NCBI GenBank assembly: GCA_023386885.1
Contig: JAEWIX010000001.1
Location: 1 to 64,000, forward strand
Origin: Pseudomonadota bacterium
GTDB taxonomy: Bacteria; Pseudomonadota; Alphaproteobacteria; Rhizobiales; Xanthobacteraceae
DNA length: 64,000 nt
Direction of reading: 5' to 3'
Shown: one piece after another, positions 18,482 to 25,531 of the stretch
How positions within the stretch are numbered: position 1 is the first letter of the stretch
Layout: the number at the start of each line of letters is the position of its first letter
Notes under the pieces: generated by a model
Database searches by the model: none
What the model saw: only the letters and a program-made list of their open reading frames with translations
Told to the model about the DNA's origin: nothing
Position numbers and translations under genes: made by a program

Positions 18482-19969
18482 TCATCGCCCTTTACAAAGC
18501 ACAAAGGCGCTAATCTCCTTGGCTCTGTCCGCAAGGTCGGCCGACTCAAGCGGCTTTTCAGCTACCGTGCCGGATTGTATTGCGACACCGTTGGCATTTA
18601 AGAACGTTGCCAGGATCACCGACTTCACTGCAAAATTTACATTCTGCGTTAGGTCGCCGCCTTGCAGGGCTACCTTCAACGCATTGAGCTTAGCGCTGAC
18701 AACTCCCACGACGTTGCCGCTCGTATCGAGCAATGGCCCTCCGGAATTTCCTGATTGGACAGGCGCCGAAATCTGGAAATAGCGGCTATCGTCAGCCATG
18801 CCAGTGAGAGCTGTGACGTTGCCTAGAGTGAAATTCCCGGACGTCGACAATAAATCGGCATGCGGGTAACCGAAAGCCGCAACACCCTCGCCTAAGCGGA
18901 CGCCAATTCGAATCTTCGCAGCCTTTTTCGAAGCTAAAGGCAATTTCAGAAGCGCTAGATCGTTTGCCACATCGGCATTCAATAGCTTTGCGCTCTCGAC
19001 AGCCCCTTCACTCGTTTTGATCCTGATCTCGTCACACTTCTCGACCACGTGAGCATTCGTTACCAGATGCCCATCGGTCGAAACAAAGAACCCAGTGCCG
19101 TTTGAAAAGTGCGCCTCCGAGGGCTTTGGTTTCGATTCCGATACTTGTGGCGCCGCCTGAGGTGGTGACCGGCGAGGCTCAGCGCTCGGCGCATTGACGG
19201 TTGATAGATTTTTACGAGGCGGTGACGGGAATGGCTTGTCGAGCATTGCCGACCACAGTGATCCTGACATTAGCGTCGCAATTCGATCGCCGTTCACATC
19301 ACCATTCGCGTTGTTCCAGAATAGCGTGAAACCCGTGACGTTCGTCCCGTCCTGGTGATACCTAGCGTAGCCGTCGACTCCGTTAGCAGTCGTGAAGGAG
19401 ATAACGAACCAATCTCGCCTTCTAACCTTGTAGTGGATCTTCGCATCTTTGGTTATGAACGCATTCATCAGGGCGGCGTAGTTATCTCCAACCTGCAAAT
19501 CCGGAATGGACATAAAGTTCACACGGATTCTTCTCTTTTCGGCATCGGACCAATCAATGCCGGTGGCGCTGCGAGAAGCGGTCAATCCTAAGCCCACAGG
19601 GACCCAAATTGCGACGGGCCGCGATGGATGCTTGATCCGCTCAAATCCCCAGAGATCAAATTTCTTGGCTGCAATCGAATAGAGAGCGTCGAGCTGTGCT
19701 GTGTCCATAATCCCAGTCTGCGGATAACCGTTCTCCACCTGGAATTGCTTGATCCCCTCAAAGAGGCGTGTGTTGAACGACGCAACCGGGACACTGTTGT
19801 AATAGCCAGCAGCGGTCATCAAGACTTCGTAGAACGCTCGTTGATCTGGCTTTAATGTAGAGAACGAGGCGTCGGCCTCCGCGTACCCCGGCGGCTTTGT
19901 CGCCGCGATTGCCGAATAGCAGATCACGAGGAAGACGATCTGCATAATGCATCGAACAAAAAACTTCAT
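18482..19969 (-). CDS. Exported trypsin-like serine protease with peptidoglycan-binding-like domain
   Basis: A 495-residue protein with a signal peptide (about 1-22), a peptidoglycan-binding-like helical domain (about 30-105, FEGIKQFQVENGYPQTGIMDTAQLDAL), a middle region of unknown fold (about 115-260), a low-complexity Pro/Ser linker, and a chymotrypsin-fold protease. The catalytic triad is visible: His in VTNAHVVEKC, Asp in NDLALLKL, Ser in SGNSGGPLLD. It is convergent with the deaminase gene, with only 3 bp between their stop codons. Base use is like the neighbouring cargo. It would act in the periplasm or cell envelope. Confidence 0.85.
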   Translation of the reverse strand: MKFFVRCIMQIVFLVICYSAIAATKPPGYAEADASFSTLKPDQRAFYEVLMTAAGYYNSVPVASFNTRLFEGIKQFQVENGYPQTGIMDTAQLDALYSIAAKKFDLWGFERIKHPSRPVAIWVPVGLGLTASRSATGIDWSDAEKRRIRVNFMSIPDLQVGDNYAALMNAFITKDAKIHYKVRRRDWFVISFTTANGVDGYARYHQDGTNVTGFTLFWNNANGDVNGDRIATLMSGSLWSAMLDKPFPSPPRKNLSTVNAPSAEPRRSPPQAAPQVSESKPKPSEAHFSNGTGFFVSTDGHLVTNAHVVEKCDEIRIKTSEGAVESAKLLNADVANDLALLKLPLASKKAAKIRIGVRLGEGVAAFGYPHADLLSTSGNFTLGNVTALTGMADDSRYFQISAPVQSGNSGGPLLDTSGNVVGVVSAKLNALKVALQGGDLTQNVNFAVKSVILATFLNANGVAIQSGTVAEKPLESADLADRAKEISAFVLCKGR

Positions 19970-20070
19970 CGTACTAACTCGCCCCAGCCCCCAACCATTA
20001 ACGCGAGGCACTGGGCTCCGGTATAACCAAATCGACTAACTTTTAGCCTTCTGCATCGTTGGATTGTCGA

Positions 20071-20349
20071 TCAGCGCTCGCGCTTGCTGGAGCGCCTCTT
20101 CAGCCTTACTCCGGCCCCGCCGCCATTCTCCGCGATGAACTCGACGCCCGCCTTCTCAAGGGCGGAGCGCACCTTCTCCTTGGCATCATCGGAAACGGCC
20201 GGACCACCACCGTCCTCCCGCTCCATCCGCTTTATGGTCGGAAGCGACAATCCGGCCCTGTCAGCTAGCTCTGTCTGAGACAGGCCGAGCAGGCCGCGCG
20301 CGGCCCGTATCTGTTCAATCAAAATCACCGAAGAATCCTCTTGATCCAT
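20071..20349 (-). CDS. XRE-family transcriptional repressor
   Basis: A 92-residue protein with one helix-turn-helix (about 10-62) containing LSQTELADRAGLSLPTIKRMER, and a short basic tail (RLKRRSSKRER). It is divergent from the small-gene operon starting at 20408, in the position of a phage-type master repressor. Its start codon lies inside the first of two repeated 17-bp palindromes, so it is probably autoregulated. Confidence 0.85.
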   Translation of the reverse strand: MDQEDSSVILIEQIRAARGLLGLSQTELADRAGLSLPTIKRMEREDGGGPAVSDDAKEKVRSALEKAGVEFIAENGGGAGVRLKRRSSKRER

Positions 20350-20382
20350 TTTGGATCATGTGTAATGATCCCTTTTGTATCA
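20342..20382. promoter_or_regulatory. Repeated operator between XRE repressor and divergent operon
   Basis: TGATCCATTTTGGATCA at 20342-20358 and TGATCCCTTTTGTATCA at 20366-20382 are the same 17-bp palindrome (the second imperfect) on a 24-bp spacing. The overlapping middle pair GGATCAT/ATGATCC at 20353-20371 is also perfectly symmetrical. Three dyads 12 bp apart fit cooperative binding of repressor dimers. Confidence 0.75.
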
Positions 20383-20407
20383 CAACAAGGATTGAGGGAC
20401 AATCCCG

Positions 20408-20749
20408 ATGACCACGAAAAGCACCGTTAAGGTGAACGGCGGAGCTATGCCCAAATTCAACCGCCGCGCCATCACCGCACGCGCCTGGGAGATTTTCCGG
20501 GACGTCTACAAATACCCCGCCATCAAGTTTTCCAGCATCGGTTGGAAGTGCTTCGGCTGGGCACTCAAGCAGGCGTGGCTCGAAGCCCGCCAGGTCGCGC
20601 GTCTTGCCGCGATGCCGGCGACCGACAAGGCGGCGCGCATTGCCGTTCTGAACCGCACGATTGAACTCGCCCAGTACGCCGATAGCTGGCCGCAGGCCCA
20701 ACGTGACATCAGCGCCGCGCGCGCTGAAATCGCCCGCTTGTCAGTTTGA
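20408..20749 (+). CDS. Hypothetical protein, first gene of the small-gene operon
   Basis: A 113-residue basic protein. Its core is tryptophan-rich with amphipathic helices (residues 25-60, AWEIFRDVYKYPAIKF...) and it ends in an Ala-rich helix. GAGGG lies upstream of the ATG. It directly follows the operator of the XRE repressor and starts a rightward operon of six genes, most with overlapping ATGA stop/start junctions. No function is recognised; early phage-type genes often look like this. Confidence 0.65.
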   Translation: MTTKSTVKVNGGAMPKFNRRAITARAWEIFRDVYKYPAIKFSSIGWKCFGWALKQAWLEARQVARLAAMPATDKAARIAVLNRTIELAQYADSWPQAQRDISAARAEIARLSV

Positions 20750-20763
20750 GGGAGGCGATAGAC

Positions 20764-21117
20764 ATGGCTCAAACCATCCCTTCACACCCTGACGCCTCAC
20801 TGCTCAAAGCTTGCGTCGCCGTTGCTGTTGCCCTTCGCGGCGCAGAAGGTGCCTATGAGGCAGACGCCACTAGCGGTAAAGAGTTTGCCGCTGCAATTGA
20901 CGGCGGACTGATCGAACGCGCCGAAAAGGCTCTCGCCGCAGCTGCCAACTGCCAGCCGACTACCTTGGATGGCTTCCGAGCAAAGGCGGACATCGTTGAT
21001 ATGGCGTTCCAAGTGATGCCGAGCGGCGGCGTCCGGACGTTTCTGCAATCGCTCTGCGCTGACATTACGCGGCTCCATAAGGCCTCGGCTGACACCAAGG
21101 GGGAGACGGTCCGATGA
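20764..21117 (+). CDS. Hypothetical phage-type protein
   Basis: A 117-residue soluble, mostly helical protein, rich in Ala. GGGAGG precedes the ATG at 20764, which is preferred over the ATG at 20746 that overlaps the previous stop. Its stop overlaps the next start. No domain is recognised. Confidence 0.65.
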   Translation: MAQTIPSHPDASLLKACVAVAVALRGAEGAYEADATSGKEFAAAIDGGLIERAEKALAAAANCQPTTLDGFRAKADIVDMAFQVMPSGGVRTFLQSLCADITRLHKASADTKGETVR

Positions 21118-21632
21118 TCACGCGCCGCACCCTATTCCAAGCCGCTGCCGTCACCGCCGCTGCATCAGCCCCGGGGATATCACCCGCCAAGGCGAAGCAT
21201 CCGGACGAGGCCCTGCTGGCCTATGGCCGGGAGTTGGATGGCTGCGCACATGACTACTGGACCGCACTCGCGAAATATCAGCCGCTGTGGGACAAGTTGA
21301 ATGCTCGATTGGAGGAGCAGCGGGAGAGCAGGACCAACCGCGCTGCCTACCATCAGATCTACGATGAAGTTGGATTAGCTGCGCTCGATCGGCAAGGAGA
21401 GCACCCGGACAATATCACGACACGCGCCGATGGCCCTAGCCGGGCGATCATGGCAATCCCGGCGACAACATTGGCGGGGCTGGCGGTCAAGGCACGGCTC
21501 GCAAAATTCGGGGCCTCTCACATCTGGGAGGAATCCTACGACGACGCCAACTGGGATCACCTCCTATTACGCAGCCTCGTCGATGCTGTTCTCGAATTGG
21601 CAGCGGCTCAAACTGTCGGAGGTGAAGCATGA
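21114..21632 (+). CDS. Hypothetical protein with twin-arginine-like N-terminus
   Basis: A 172-residue protein. The N-terminus TRRTLFQAAAVTAAASA resembles a Tat signal (RR followed by a weakly hydrophobic stretch and ...AKA). The rest is polar and helical. The start overlaps the previous stop (ATGA) and has GGGGGAG before it. Export is an inference; the segment could also be an ordinary helix. No function is recognised. Confidence 0.6.
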   Translation: MITRRTLFQAAAVTAAASAPGISPAKAKHPDEALLAYGRELDGCAHDYWTALAKYQPLWDKLNARLEEQRESRTNRAAYHQIYDEVGLAALDRQGEHPDNITTRADGPSRAIMAIPATTLAGLAVKARLAKFGASHIWEESYDDANWDHLLLRSLVDAVLELAAAQTVGGEA

Positions 21633-21925
21633 AGAAGCCCCACCCACACAGCGCCAACGCCGTCATGGAGCGTTGCGAAAACGACGTCGCAGAAATCCGG
21701 ACCCTAGCCCACATACTTTTGTCCCGCATAGAGTTCGAGCTCAACGAAAAACGGGGCAAAACGGACGGCACAACTGTAACTCTCAGGTTTCAGCAGGAGA
21801 GCATTTTCGCCACGAATTGGGTAGCCGGGAAAATATGGAGCGCCCTCGCCGACCTTGACGATTTTCTAGGGGAAGCCAGAAACACCCAAAACGAGGCCGA
21901 GGAGAAAGGGAGGACACTCGCATGA
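21629..21925 (+). CDS. Hypothetical phage-type protein
   Basis: A 98-residue soluble protein, helical, with a conserved-looking middle (TTVTLRFQQESIFATNWVAGKIWSAL is the core region). Coupled by ATGA overlaps to the genes on both sides, with CGGAGG before the start. No function is recognised. Confidence 0.6.
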   Translation: MKKPHPHSANAVMERCENDVAEIRTLAHILLSRIEFELNEKRGKTDGTTVTLRFQQESIFATNWVAGKIWSALADLDDFLGEARNTQNEAEEKGRTLA

Positions 21926-22161
21926 GCGCCCCTCCATCGATTGACCTTGAAGGCGTTCAGGTGGACGTCTGGTCCCTCGTCCAGTTACTCGACGCCCTCG
22001 CATTCCTCTTGCAAGGAATGGCGCGCGATGCTGACGGCAAGGAGCAGGATCAGGCGGACGGCCTCGCATGGTGCGCCCTACGAATGGCGCAGAAGATGGA
22101 TCAGGATATTGACGCGCTGGTCCGGGACGCCACTTGCCGCCGGCGGGAGGGCCAAGCATGA
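21922..22161 (+). CDS. Hypothetical acidic protein (79 aa)
   Basis: A 79-residue acidic helical protein with overlapping start and stop to its neighbours. Leucine-rich helices in the first half (VWSLVQLLDALAFLLQGM) could mediate dimer formation. No family is recognised. Confidence 0.55.
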   Translation: MSAPPSIDLEGVQVDVWSLVQLLDALAFLLQGMARDADGKEQDQADGLAWCALRMAQKMDQDIDALVRDATCRRREGQA

Positions 22162-22364
22162 ACTGTATGCAGTCCCTCAAATCCCAACTGGCGGGCGAAA
22201 CACGTGCCCGTCAGGCCGCCGAGCAACGGGAACGGGACGCCATCGTCCGGGCCGAACGCGCCGAGCAATCGGAACGCAATCTGACGCGGGCACTGGACCG
22301 CGCCCACCGGGAGCTTGATCACCTCCGGGCTCAGGCCGCCTCAAGCGGGGAGTGTGTCGCATGA
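22158..22364 (+). CDS. Hypothetical coiled-coil protein (68 aa)
   Basis: A 68-residue protein that is nearly all charged helix with heptad-like Ala/Glu/Arg spacing, so a coiled coil. The ATG at 22158 overlaps the preceding stop. The next operon gene appears to begin at ATG 22361 but runs into an insertion-sequence remnant. Confidence 0.55.
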   Translation: MNCMQSLKSQLAGETRARQAAEQRERDAIVRAERAEQSERNLTRALDRAHRELDHLRAQAASSGECVA

Positions 22365-22707
22365 CGCTCGCATGCTCCGGGAGTTGGTGGTGGACCGACG
22401 AAGCCGCGCATTGGGATGCGCTACACGCTCGCTTTCTGACGAAGCGCATCAACCATAGCGAAAGCTATTCGGACGGCGACGCCTGCACCAATCAAGCCGA
22501 GTCGTTCTTCTCGCGCATCCGACGCGCCGAAATCGCATCCATCATCGAATCGCTGGCGACTACCTATCGGCTTATGCTGGTGAAATGGCTTGGCGCGAGA
22601 ACAATCGCCGTATCAGCAATGGCGAGCAATATTTGATGGCCGCTGATGCCGCCCTACAGCACCCGGTTTCGCGCCAGTGGAAGGGGTATTGGCAGCGTTC
22701 CGCTTAA
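22361..22707 (+). pseudogene. IS1595-family transposase remnant, frameshifted
   Basis: From about 22382 the reading frame encodes the C-terminal part of an ISXO2/IS1595-type DDE transposase (KRINHSESYSDGDACTNQAESFFSRIRRAEI). Near 22538 one base appears lost. The match then continues in the next frame (IHHRIAGDYLSAYAGEMAW, then NNRRISNGEQYL, then HPVSRQWKGYWQRSA) to a TAA at 22705-22707. The N-terminal two thirds are missing. The ATG at 22361, which overlaps the upstream stop, probably belonged to the next operon gene, now cut off. Confidence 0.8.
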
Positions 22708-22775
22708 GCACGCTGTTGGGCCGCATCATCGGTGGTTGTGCAGAAACTTTCGATAGCAAGATCACCTTGCCAAAA

Positions 22776-22803
22776 TTAAACCCCGGCATGAGCCGGGGCT
22801 TAA
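22776..22803 (-). terminator. Terminator of the leftward yjzC-like pair
   Basis: CCCCGGC at 22781-22787 pairs with GCCGGGG at 22792-22798 around a 4-nt loop, with TTAA/TTAA outside. Read on the minus strand the stem is followed by TTTAATTTTGG, a fair T-tract. It lies just past the stop of the gene at 22809. Confidence 0.7.
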
Positions 22804-22808
22804 GTTCG

Positions 22809-23093
22809 TTACCATGATAGTGTACGATTCAAATTCGCGTACACTGCACGCATGTTAAGACCACGAAAGAATGGGTGCCACGGAGGCGGCGCGATAAAAG
22901 ACATACTGCCGTTACCGTTGTTCCAGACAGGTACAACACGCCCACGAAGCCCGGCCCCCATTGCCCGCTTTTGAATTTCACCAATCGTGGCCTGTTGGTC
23001 GTGCTGCGTTTTGTGGCCGAAGGAGTCGTCGAGCGGGACGATGATCATATCCTGCCCCTGTTCTCGCAGGTGCGCGATGTCCAATGTTGGCAT
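22809..23093 (-). CDS. Hypothetical protein (94 aa), Rhizobiales type
   Basis: A 94-residue soluble protein with conserved-looking segments MIIVPLDDSFGHKT and VPVWNNGNGSMSFIAPPPWH. It lies 8 bp downstream of the YjzC-like gene, with GAGG before the ATG at 23093, so the two are probably co-transcribed. A start at 23105 is also possible. Function unknown. Confidence 0.6.
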   Translation of the reverse strand: MPTLDIAHLREQGQDMIIVPLDDSFGHKTQHDQQATIGEIQKRAMGAGLRGRVVPVWNNGNGSMSFIAPPPWHPFFRGLNMRAVYANLNRTLSW

Positions 23094-23101
23094 GACGCAC
23101 C

Positions 23102-23287
23102 TCAACGACCGGTACGGTGTTTGGTGGGATCGACCAGAACATAACCCATGCCCCGTGACGGGGTTGGAGGAAGAGGCTCGCCGCGCGTAACAGTGCGCTC
23201 CTCCCCCGTGCGACCGCCGCGCGGACCAATTTGCTCATATTGCCCCGAGCGAGGGGCCTCTTCACCTGGTTTGAAAGTTTTAGCCAT
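23102..23287 (-). CDS. YjzC-like small protein
   Basis: A 61-residue protein matching the YjzC-like pattern: KTFKPGEEAPRSGQYEQIGPRGGRTGEE, then PPTPSRGMGYVLVDPTKH. These small proteins are widespread but have no known role. AGGAG precedes the ATG at 23287 and is part of a 7-bp hairpin (GGCTCTC 23291-23297 with GAGAGCC 23304-23310), which could limit ribosome access. Confidence 0.75.
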   Translation of the reverse strand: MAKTFKPGEEAPRSGQYEQIGPRGGRTGEERTVTRGEPLPPTPSRGMGYVLVDPTKHRTGR

Positions 23288-23397
23288 GACGGCTCTCCTT
23301 TGTGAGAGCCGGTTGACCGCAGGCAACGTCTGATTCAAGATCAAGACGCCTTTACCGGCCTGTCCCGCGTCGGCTCTCGACCACGGGGCGGTTTAGA

Positions 23398-23425
23398 AGC
23401 CGTTGGGTCTCACCACCCGACGGCT
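23398..23425 (+). terminator. Terminator-like hairpin without an upstream gene
   Basis: AGCCGTTGGGT at 23398-23408 pairs with ACCCGACGGCT at 23415-23425 (one G-T pair) and is followed by TTATTATT. No rightward protein gene ends here, so it may close a small RNA. Confidence 0.55.
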
Positions 23426-23512
23426 TTATTATTCATGTGGCACGGGCCTTTCTCAGCGGAACCGACTCTATCGTTAGCCGTTAGCCCCGTGTTCACAACG
23501 TACATACATAAT

Positions 23513-23533
23513 TGTATTGACGTTGTCAATACA
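23513..23533. promoter_or_regulatory. Operator palindrome of the DUF1778/GNAT pair
   Basis: TGTATTGAC at 23513-23521 and GTCAATACA at 23525-23533 form a perfect 9-bp inverted repeat with a GTT centre, 54 bp before the antitoxin start. TTGACG inside it could be the -35 box with TAAGGT (23539) as -10. Antitoxins with ribbon-helix-helix domains usually repress through such sites. Confidence 0.7.
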
Positions 23534-23587
23534 TGGTGTAAGGTATGGTTCGCTTCGCTTCGCGGAGCTTTATCAAGGAACAGTGTC

Positions 23588-23902
23588 ATGTCAGCCGCAA
23601 CAATGGAGCGCCCTAGGGAGGAAATAGCGTCAAGCCATCGCAAAGACGCAGTCATAAATGTGCGCCTGCCAACAAAGGTTCGCGACCTAATCGATCGTGC
23701 AGCTGCTGTTGTCGGAAAAACCAGAAGCGACTTTATTCTAGATAGTGCGCGTAAGCACGCCGTCGACGTTCTGCTGGATCAGCGCTTATTTTCGCTTGAT
23801 GCTGAGCAATACGAACACTTTGTACGAGTGCTTGACGAAACGCCTCTGCCGAACGCTCGCCTCAAGCAACTGTTTGCGAGTAAACCTGTATGGGAAACGT
23901 AA
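23588..23902 (+). CDS. DUF1778 ribbon-helix-helix antitoxin
   Basis: A 104-residue protein. The N-terminal ribbon-helix-helix carries DAVINVRLPTKVRDLIDRAA then GKTRSDFILDSARKHA. The C-terminal part (YEHFVRVLDETPLPNARLKQLF) is the usual toxin-wrapping segment of TacA/AtaR-type antitoxins. AAGGAA precedes the ATG at 23588. It overlaps the GNAT toxin by 13 bp and probably represses both from the palindrome upstream. Confidence 0.9.
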   Translation: MSAATMERPREEIASSHRKDAVINVRLPTKVRDLIDRAAAVVGKTRSDFILDSARKHAVDVLLDQRLFSLDAEQYEHFVRVLDETPLPNARLKQLFASKPVWET

Positions 23903-24414
23903 CACCTATATCTTCAGCGGTACTGGGAGGCCTCGCGCCCCCAGTACCGCTGACTTCGCTGCACGAAACTGCAAGGTTTGATTGCGGCAAGGCACCGTTG
24001 AACGACTGGATTCGCGAAACGGCGCTTCGTTCTGAAGGACGCTCTGCTCGCTGTTATGTGACAGCGGCAAAGAATTCGGTGGTGGGATTTTATTGCCTTT
24101 CCGCGGGTGCAGTTCAACACGATGGCTCGCCGCGTAAACTCAGGCAGAATTTGCCAAATCCGACTCCGATCGTAACTATCGGTCGGCTGGCGGTAGACAG
24201 AGCGTATCAAGGGCGCGGCATAGGTCGCAGCCTTCTTATAGATGCCCTCCAACGAATCACGCGCGCGTCGGAATTGGTTGGAGCTCGTGCAGTGATTGTT
24301 CACGCGGTAGACCAAGACGCCGTGCCATTCTATGCGCGTTATGGGTTCAAGGTTTTCCCGATTGGGAATCAGACGCTATATCTACCGATCGATGAGATTA
24401 TTGCTTCGCTTTAA
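23890..24414 (+). CDS. GNAT acetyltransferase toxin (TacT/AtaT family)
   Basis: A 174-residue GNAT enzyme with the acetyl-CoA motif QGRGIG at 107-112 and the catalytic-tyrosine region PFYARYGF near 148-155. In this family the enzyme acetylates the amino acid on charged tRNAs and blocks translation; the DUF1778 partner neutralises it. Gene order and the 13-bp overlap match known pairs. It stabilises mobile elements or serves as phage defence. Confidence 0.92.
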   Translation: MGNVTPISSAVLGGLAPPVPLTSLHETARFDCGKAPLNDWIRETALRSEGRSARCYVTAAKNSVVGFYCLSAGAVQHDGSPRKLRQNLPNPTPIVTIGRLAVDRAYQGRGIGRSLLIDALQRITRASELVGARAVIVHAVDQDAVPFYARYGFKVFPIGNQTLYLPIDEIIASL

Positions 24415-24420
24415 CGAAGC
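24403..24420 (+). terminator. Short hairpin at the toxin stop codon
   Basis: GCTTCG at 24403-24408 pairs with CGAAGC at 24415-24420 around the TAA stop. The stem is only 6 bp and no T-tract follows, so it is a weak candidate. Confidence 0.35.
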
Positions 24421-24441
24421 GCAACTTCAACAAAGCTTCCA

Positions 24442-24903
24442 CTACTTCGCAACGCCCACAGCACATTTTTCCTTTTTGTCGATACTTGAACGCACTGCAT
24501 TGTTCTCTCGCAGCACTCTCAACGCCTTTGATACCCGCCGCGTGTGGTCGGTTAAAAGTTTCCGATCCCGTGCATCTTGACCGCTCAGGGCAAGAACCCC
24601 TTGTGCGACTTCTCGACTCGTCAGCATCCCGTCAACACCACGAAGCTCAGCCAATATAGCTCTAGTCAATTCACCGCGCCCGAATATTACCTCCCGTTTC
24701 TGGCGCGGCATTTCAGCGTCCAGATCGCCGGTATAGCCAAGCGTGCCTAGGACACGGTTCAACGCGCCTATGTCGTTCTTGATCTCGGCTAAACGGTCGC
24801 GAATGCGTGTCGCTTCGTTGAAGAGAGCAGCCCGCTTGGTAAGCAGGCCCGAAATGATGTGCTCGAACGTCTCCGTTCGCGAGCGTTTGATGGTGTCGGA
24901 CAT
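24442..24903 (-). CDS. Hypothetical protein with possible winged-helix C-terminus
   Basis: A 153-residue protein. Residues 5-50 form a long charged helix or coiled coil. The C-terminal half (LTSREVAQGVLALSGQDARDRKLLTDHTRRVSKALRVL) has the look of a winged helix-turn-helix. It is convergent with the toxin gene. No strong ribosome site is seen before the ATG. I recognise no named family; a DNA-binding role is a guess. Confidence 0.55.
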   Translation of the reverse strand: MSDTIKRSRTETFEHIISGLLTKRAALFNEATRIRDRLAEIKNDIGALNRVLGTLGYTGDLDAEMPRQKREVIFGRGELTRAILAELRGVDGMLTSREVAQGVLALSGQDARDRKLLTDHTRRVSKALRVLRENNAVRSSIDKKEKCAVGVAK

Positions 24904-24952
24904 GCTGCATTGTGTGTTTCACACGGCAAACCGGCCATCCCTTCCTTGGTGA

Positions 24953-25108
24953 GTTTGCTACCTAATACCGGATTATGAGCCGGAACACCGCGAGGACGAT
25001 CCGGCGGAATGCGGCATTGCCGACATGGATGGAATGCTCGAACAGCTATCCGGCCGCTACAACTACGGCGGCCACGGGGCCACCGGATTCGCCAGTCACG
25101 CCGAGTAG
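24953..25108 (+). pseudogene. 3' remnant of an acidic protein gene
   Basis: The frame 24953-25108 has no start codon and encodes an acidic C-terminal tail (DYEPEHREDDPAECGIADMD, then GGHGATGFASHAE) typical of the ends of rhizobial phage-type hypothetical proteins. The 5' part is missing. The rest of the gap 24904-25246 shows nothing else except GGAGG before the next gene. Confidence 0.35.
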
Positions 25109-25246
25109 CTTTTTATTCAAAAGCTACGATCCACTTTGCCCACGCGCGCTGTGGACGGATATCGGGGATTGGGAGAGTTCCCGTCCACTTGATCTATCGC
25201 CGCCGCATGTCGCTGGACTTGATGCCTTCCCGGATGGAGGAGCAGC

Positions 25247-25531
25247 ATGACCAAGAATCGCCTGCAGAACTTAAATGATCACCTATTCGCACAGATCGAA
25301 CGCCTCTGCGATGAGGACCTGACGCCCGAAGAAATCGAGCGGGAGTCACGGCGCTCTGTGGCGTTGGCTTCGTTAGCAGAATTGACTGTTCGAACCGCAA
25401 CGACGCAGTTGCAAGCTATCAGGATGATACATGATCATGACGGCTGCGACCCTACCTCGATGTTGCATCGGTTCGTTGATACGGAGCCGCGCGTAGGCGC
25501 GGGCCGCTCCCTGGCCGTCGTGCGAAAATGA
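25247..25531 (+). CDS. Hypothetical phage-type protein (94 aa)
   Basis: A 94-residue protein beginning TKNRLQNLNDHLFAQIERLCDEDL, a sequence type frequent in rhizobial prophages next to HNH genes. GGAGG is 6 nt before the ATG. Its stop overlaps the next start (ATGA). Helical and charged; the function is unknown. Confidence 0.7.
   Translation: MTKNRLQNLNDHLFAQIERLCDEDLTPEEIERESRRSVALASLAELTVRTATTQLQAIRMIHDHDGCDPTSMLHRFVDTEPRVGAGRSLAVVRK

Larger units (their letters stand above)
23288..23587. other. Intergenic region rich in hairpins
   Basis: No protein gene is seen. It holds the ribosome-site hairpin of the YjzC-like gene, a rightward terminator-like hairpin at 23398-23425 with no rightward gene before it, and the promoter-operator of the toxin-antitoxin pair. 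A small RNA between about 23311 and 23425 is possible. Confidence 0.5.

Noticed and set aside
22352..22636. An intact 94-residue gene
   Set aside because: The sequence is the transposase C-terminus up to about 22538 and then reads out of frame; the true continuation is in another frame.
24975..25250. A 91-residue rightward gene
   Set aside because: The composition is unlike a protein, and an overlapping frame gives a convincing acidic tail ending at 25108 instead.
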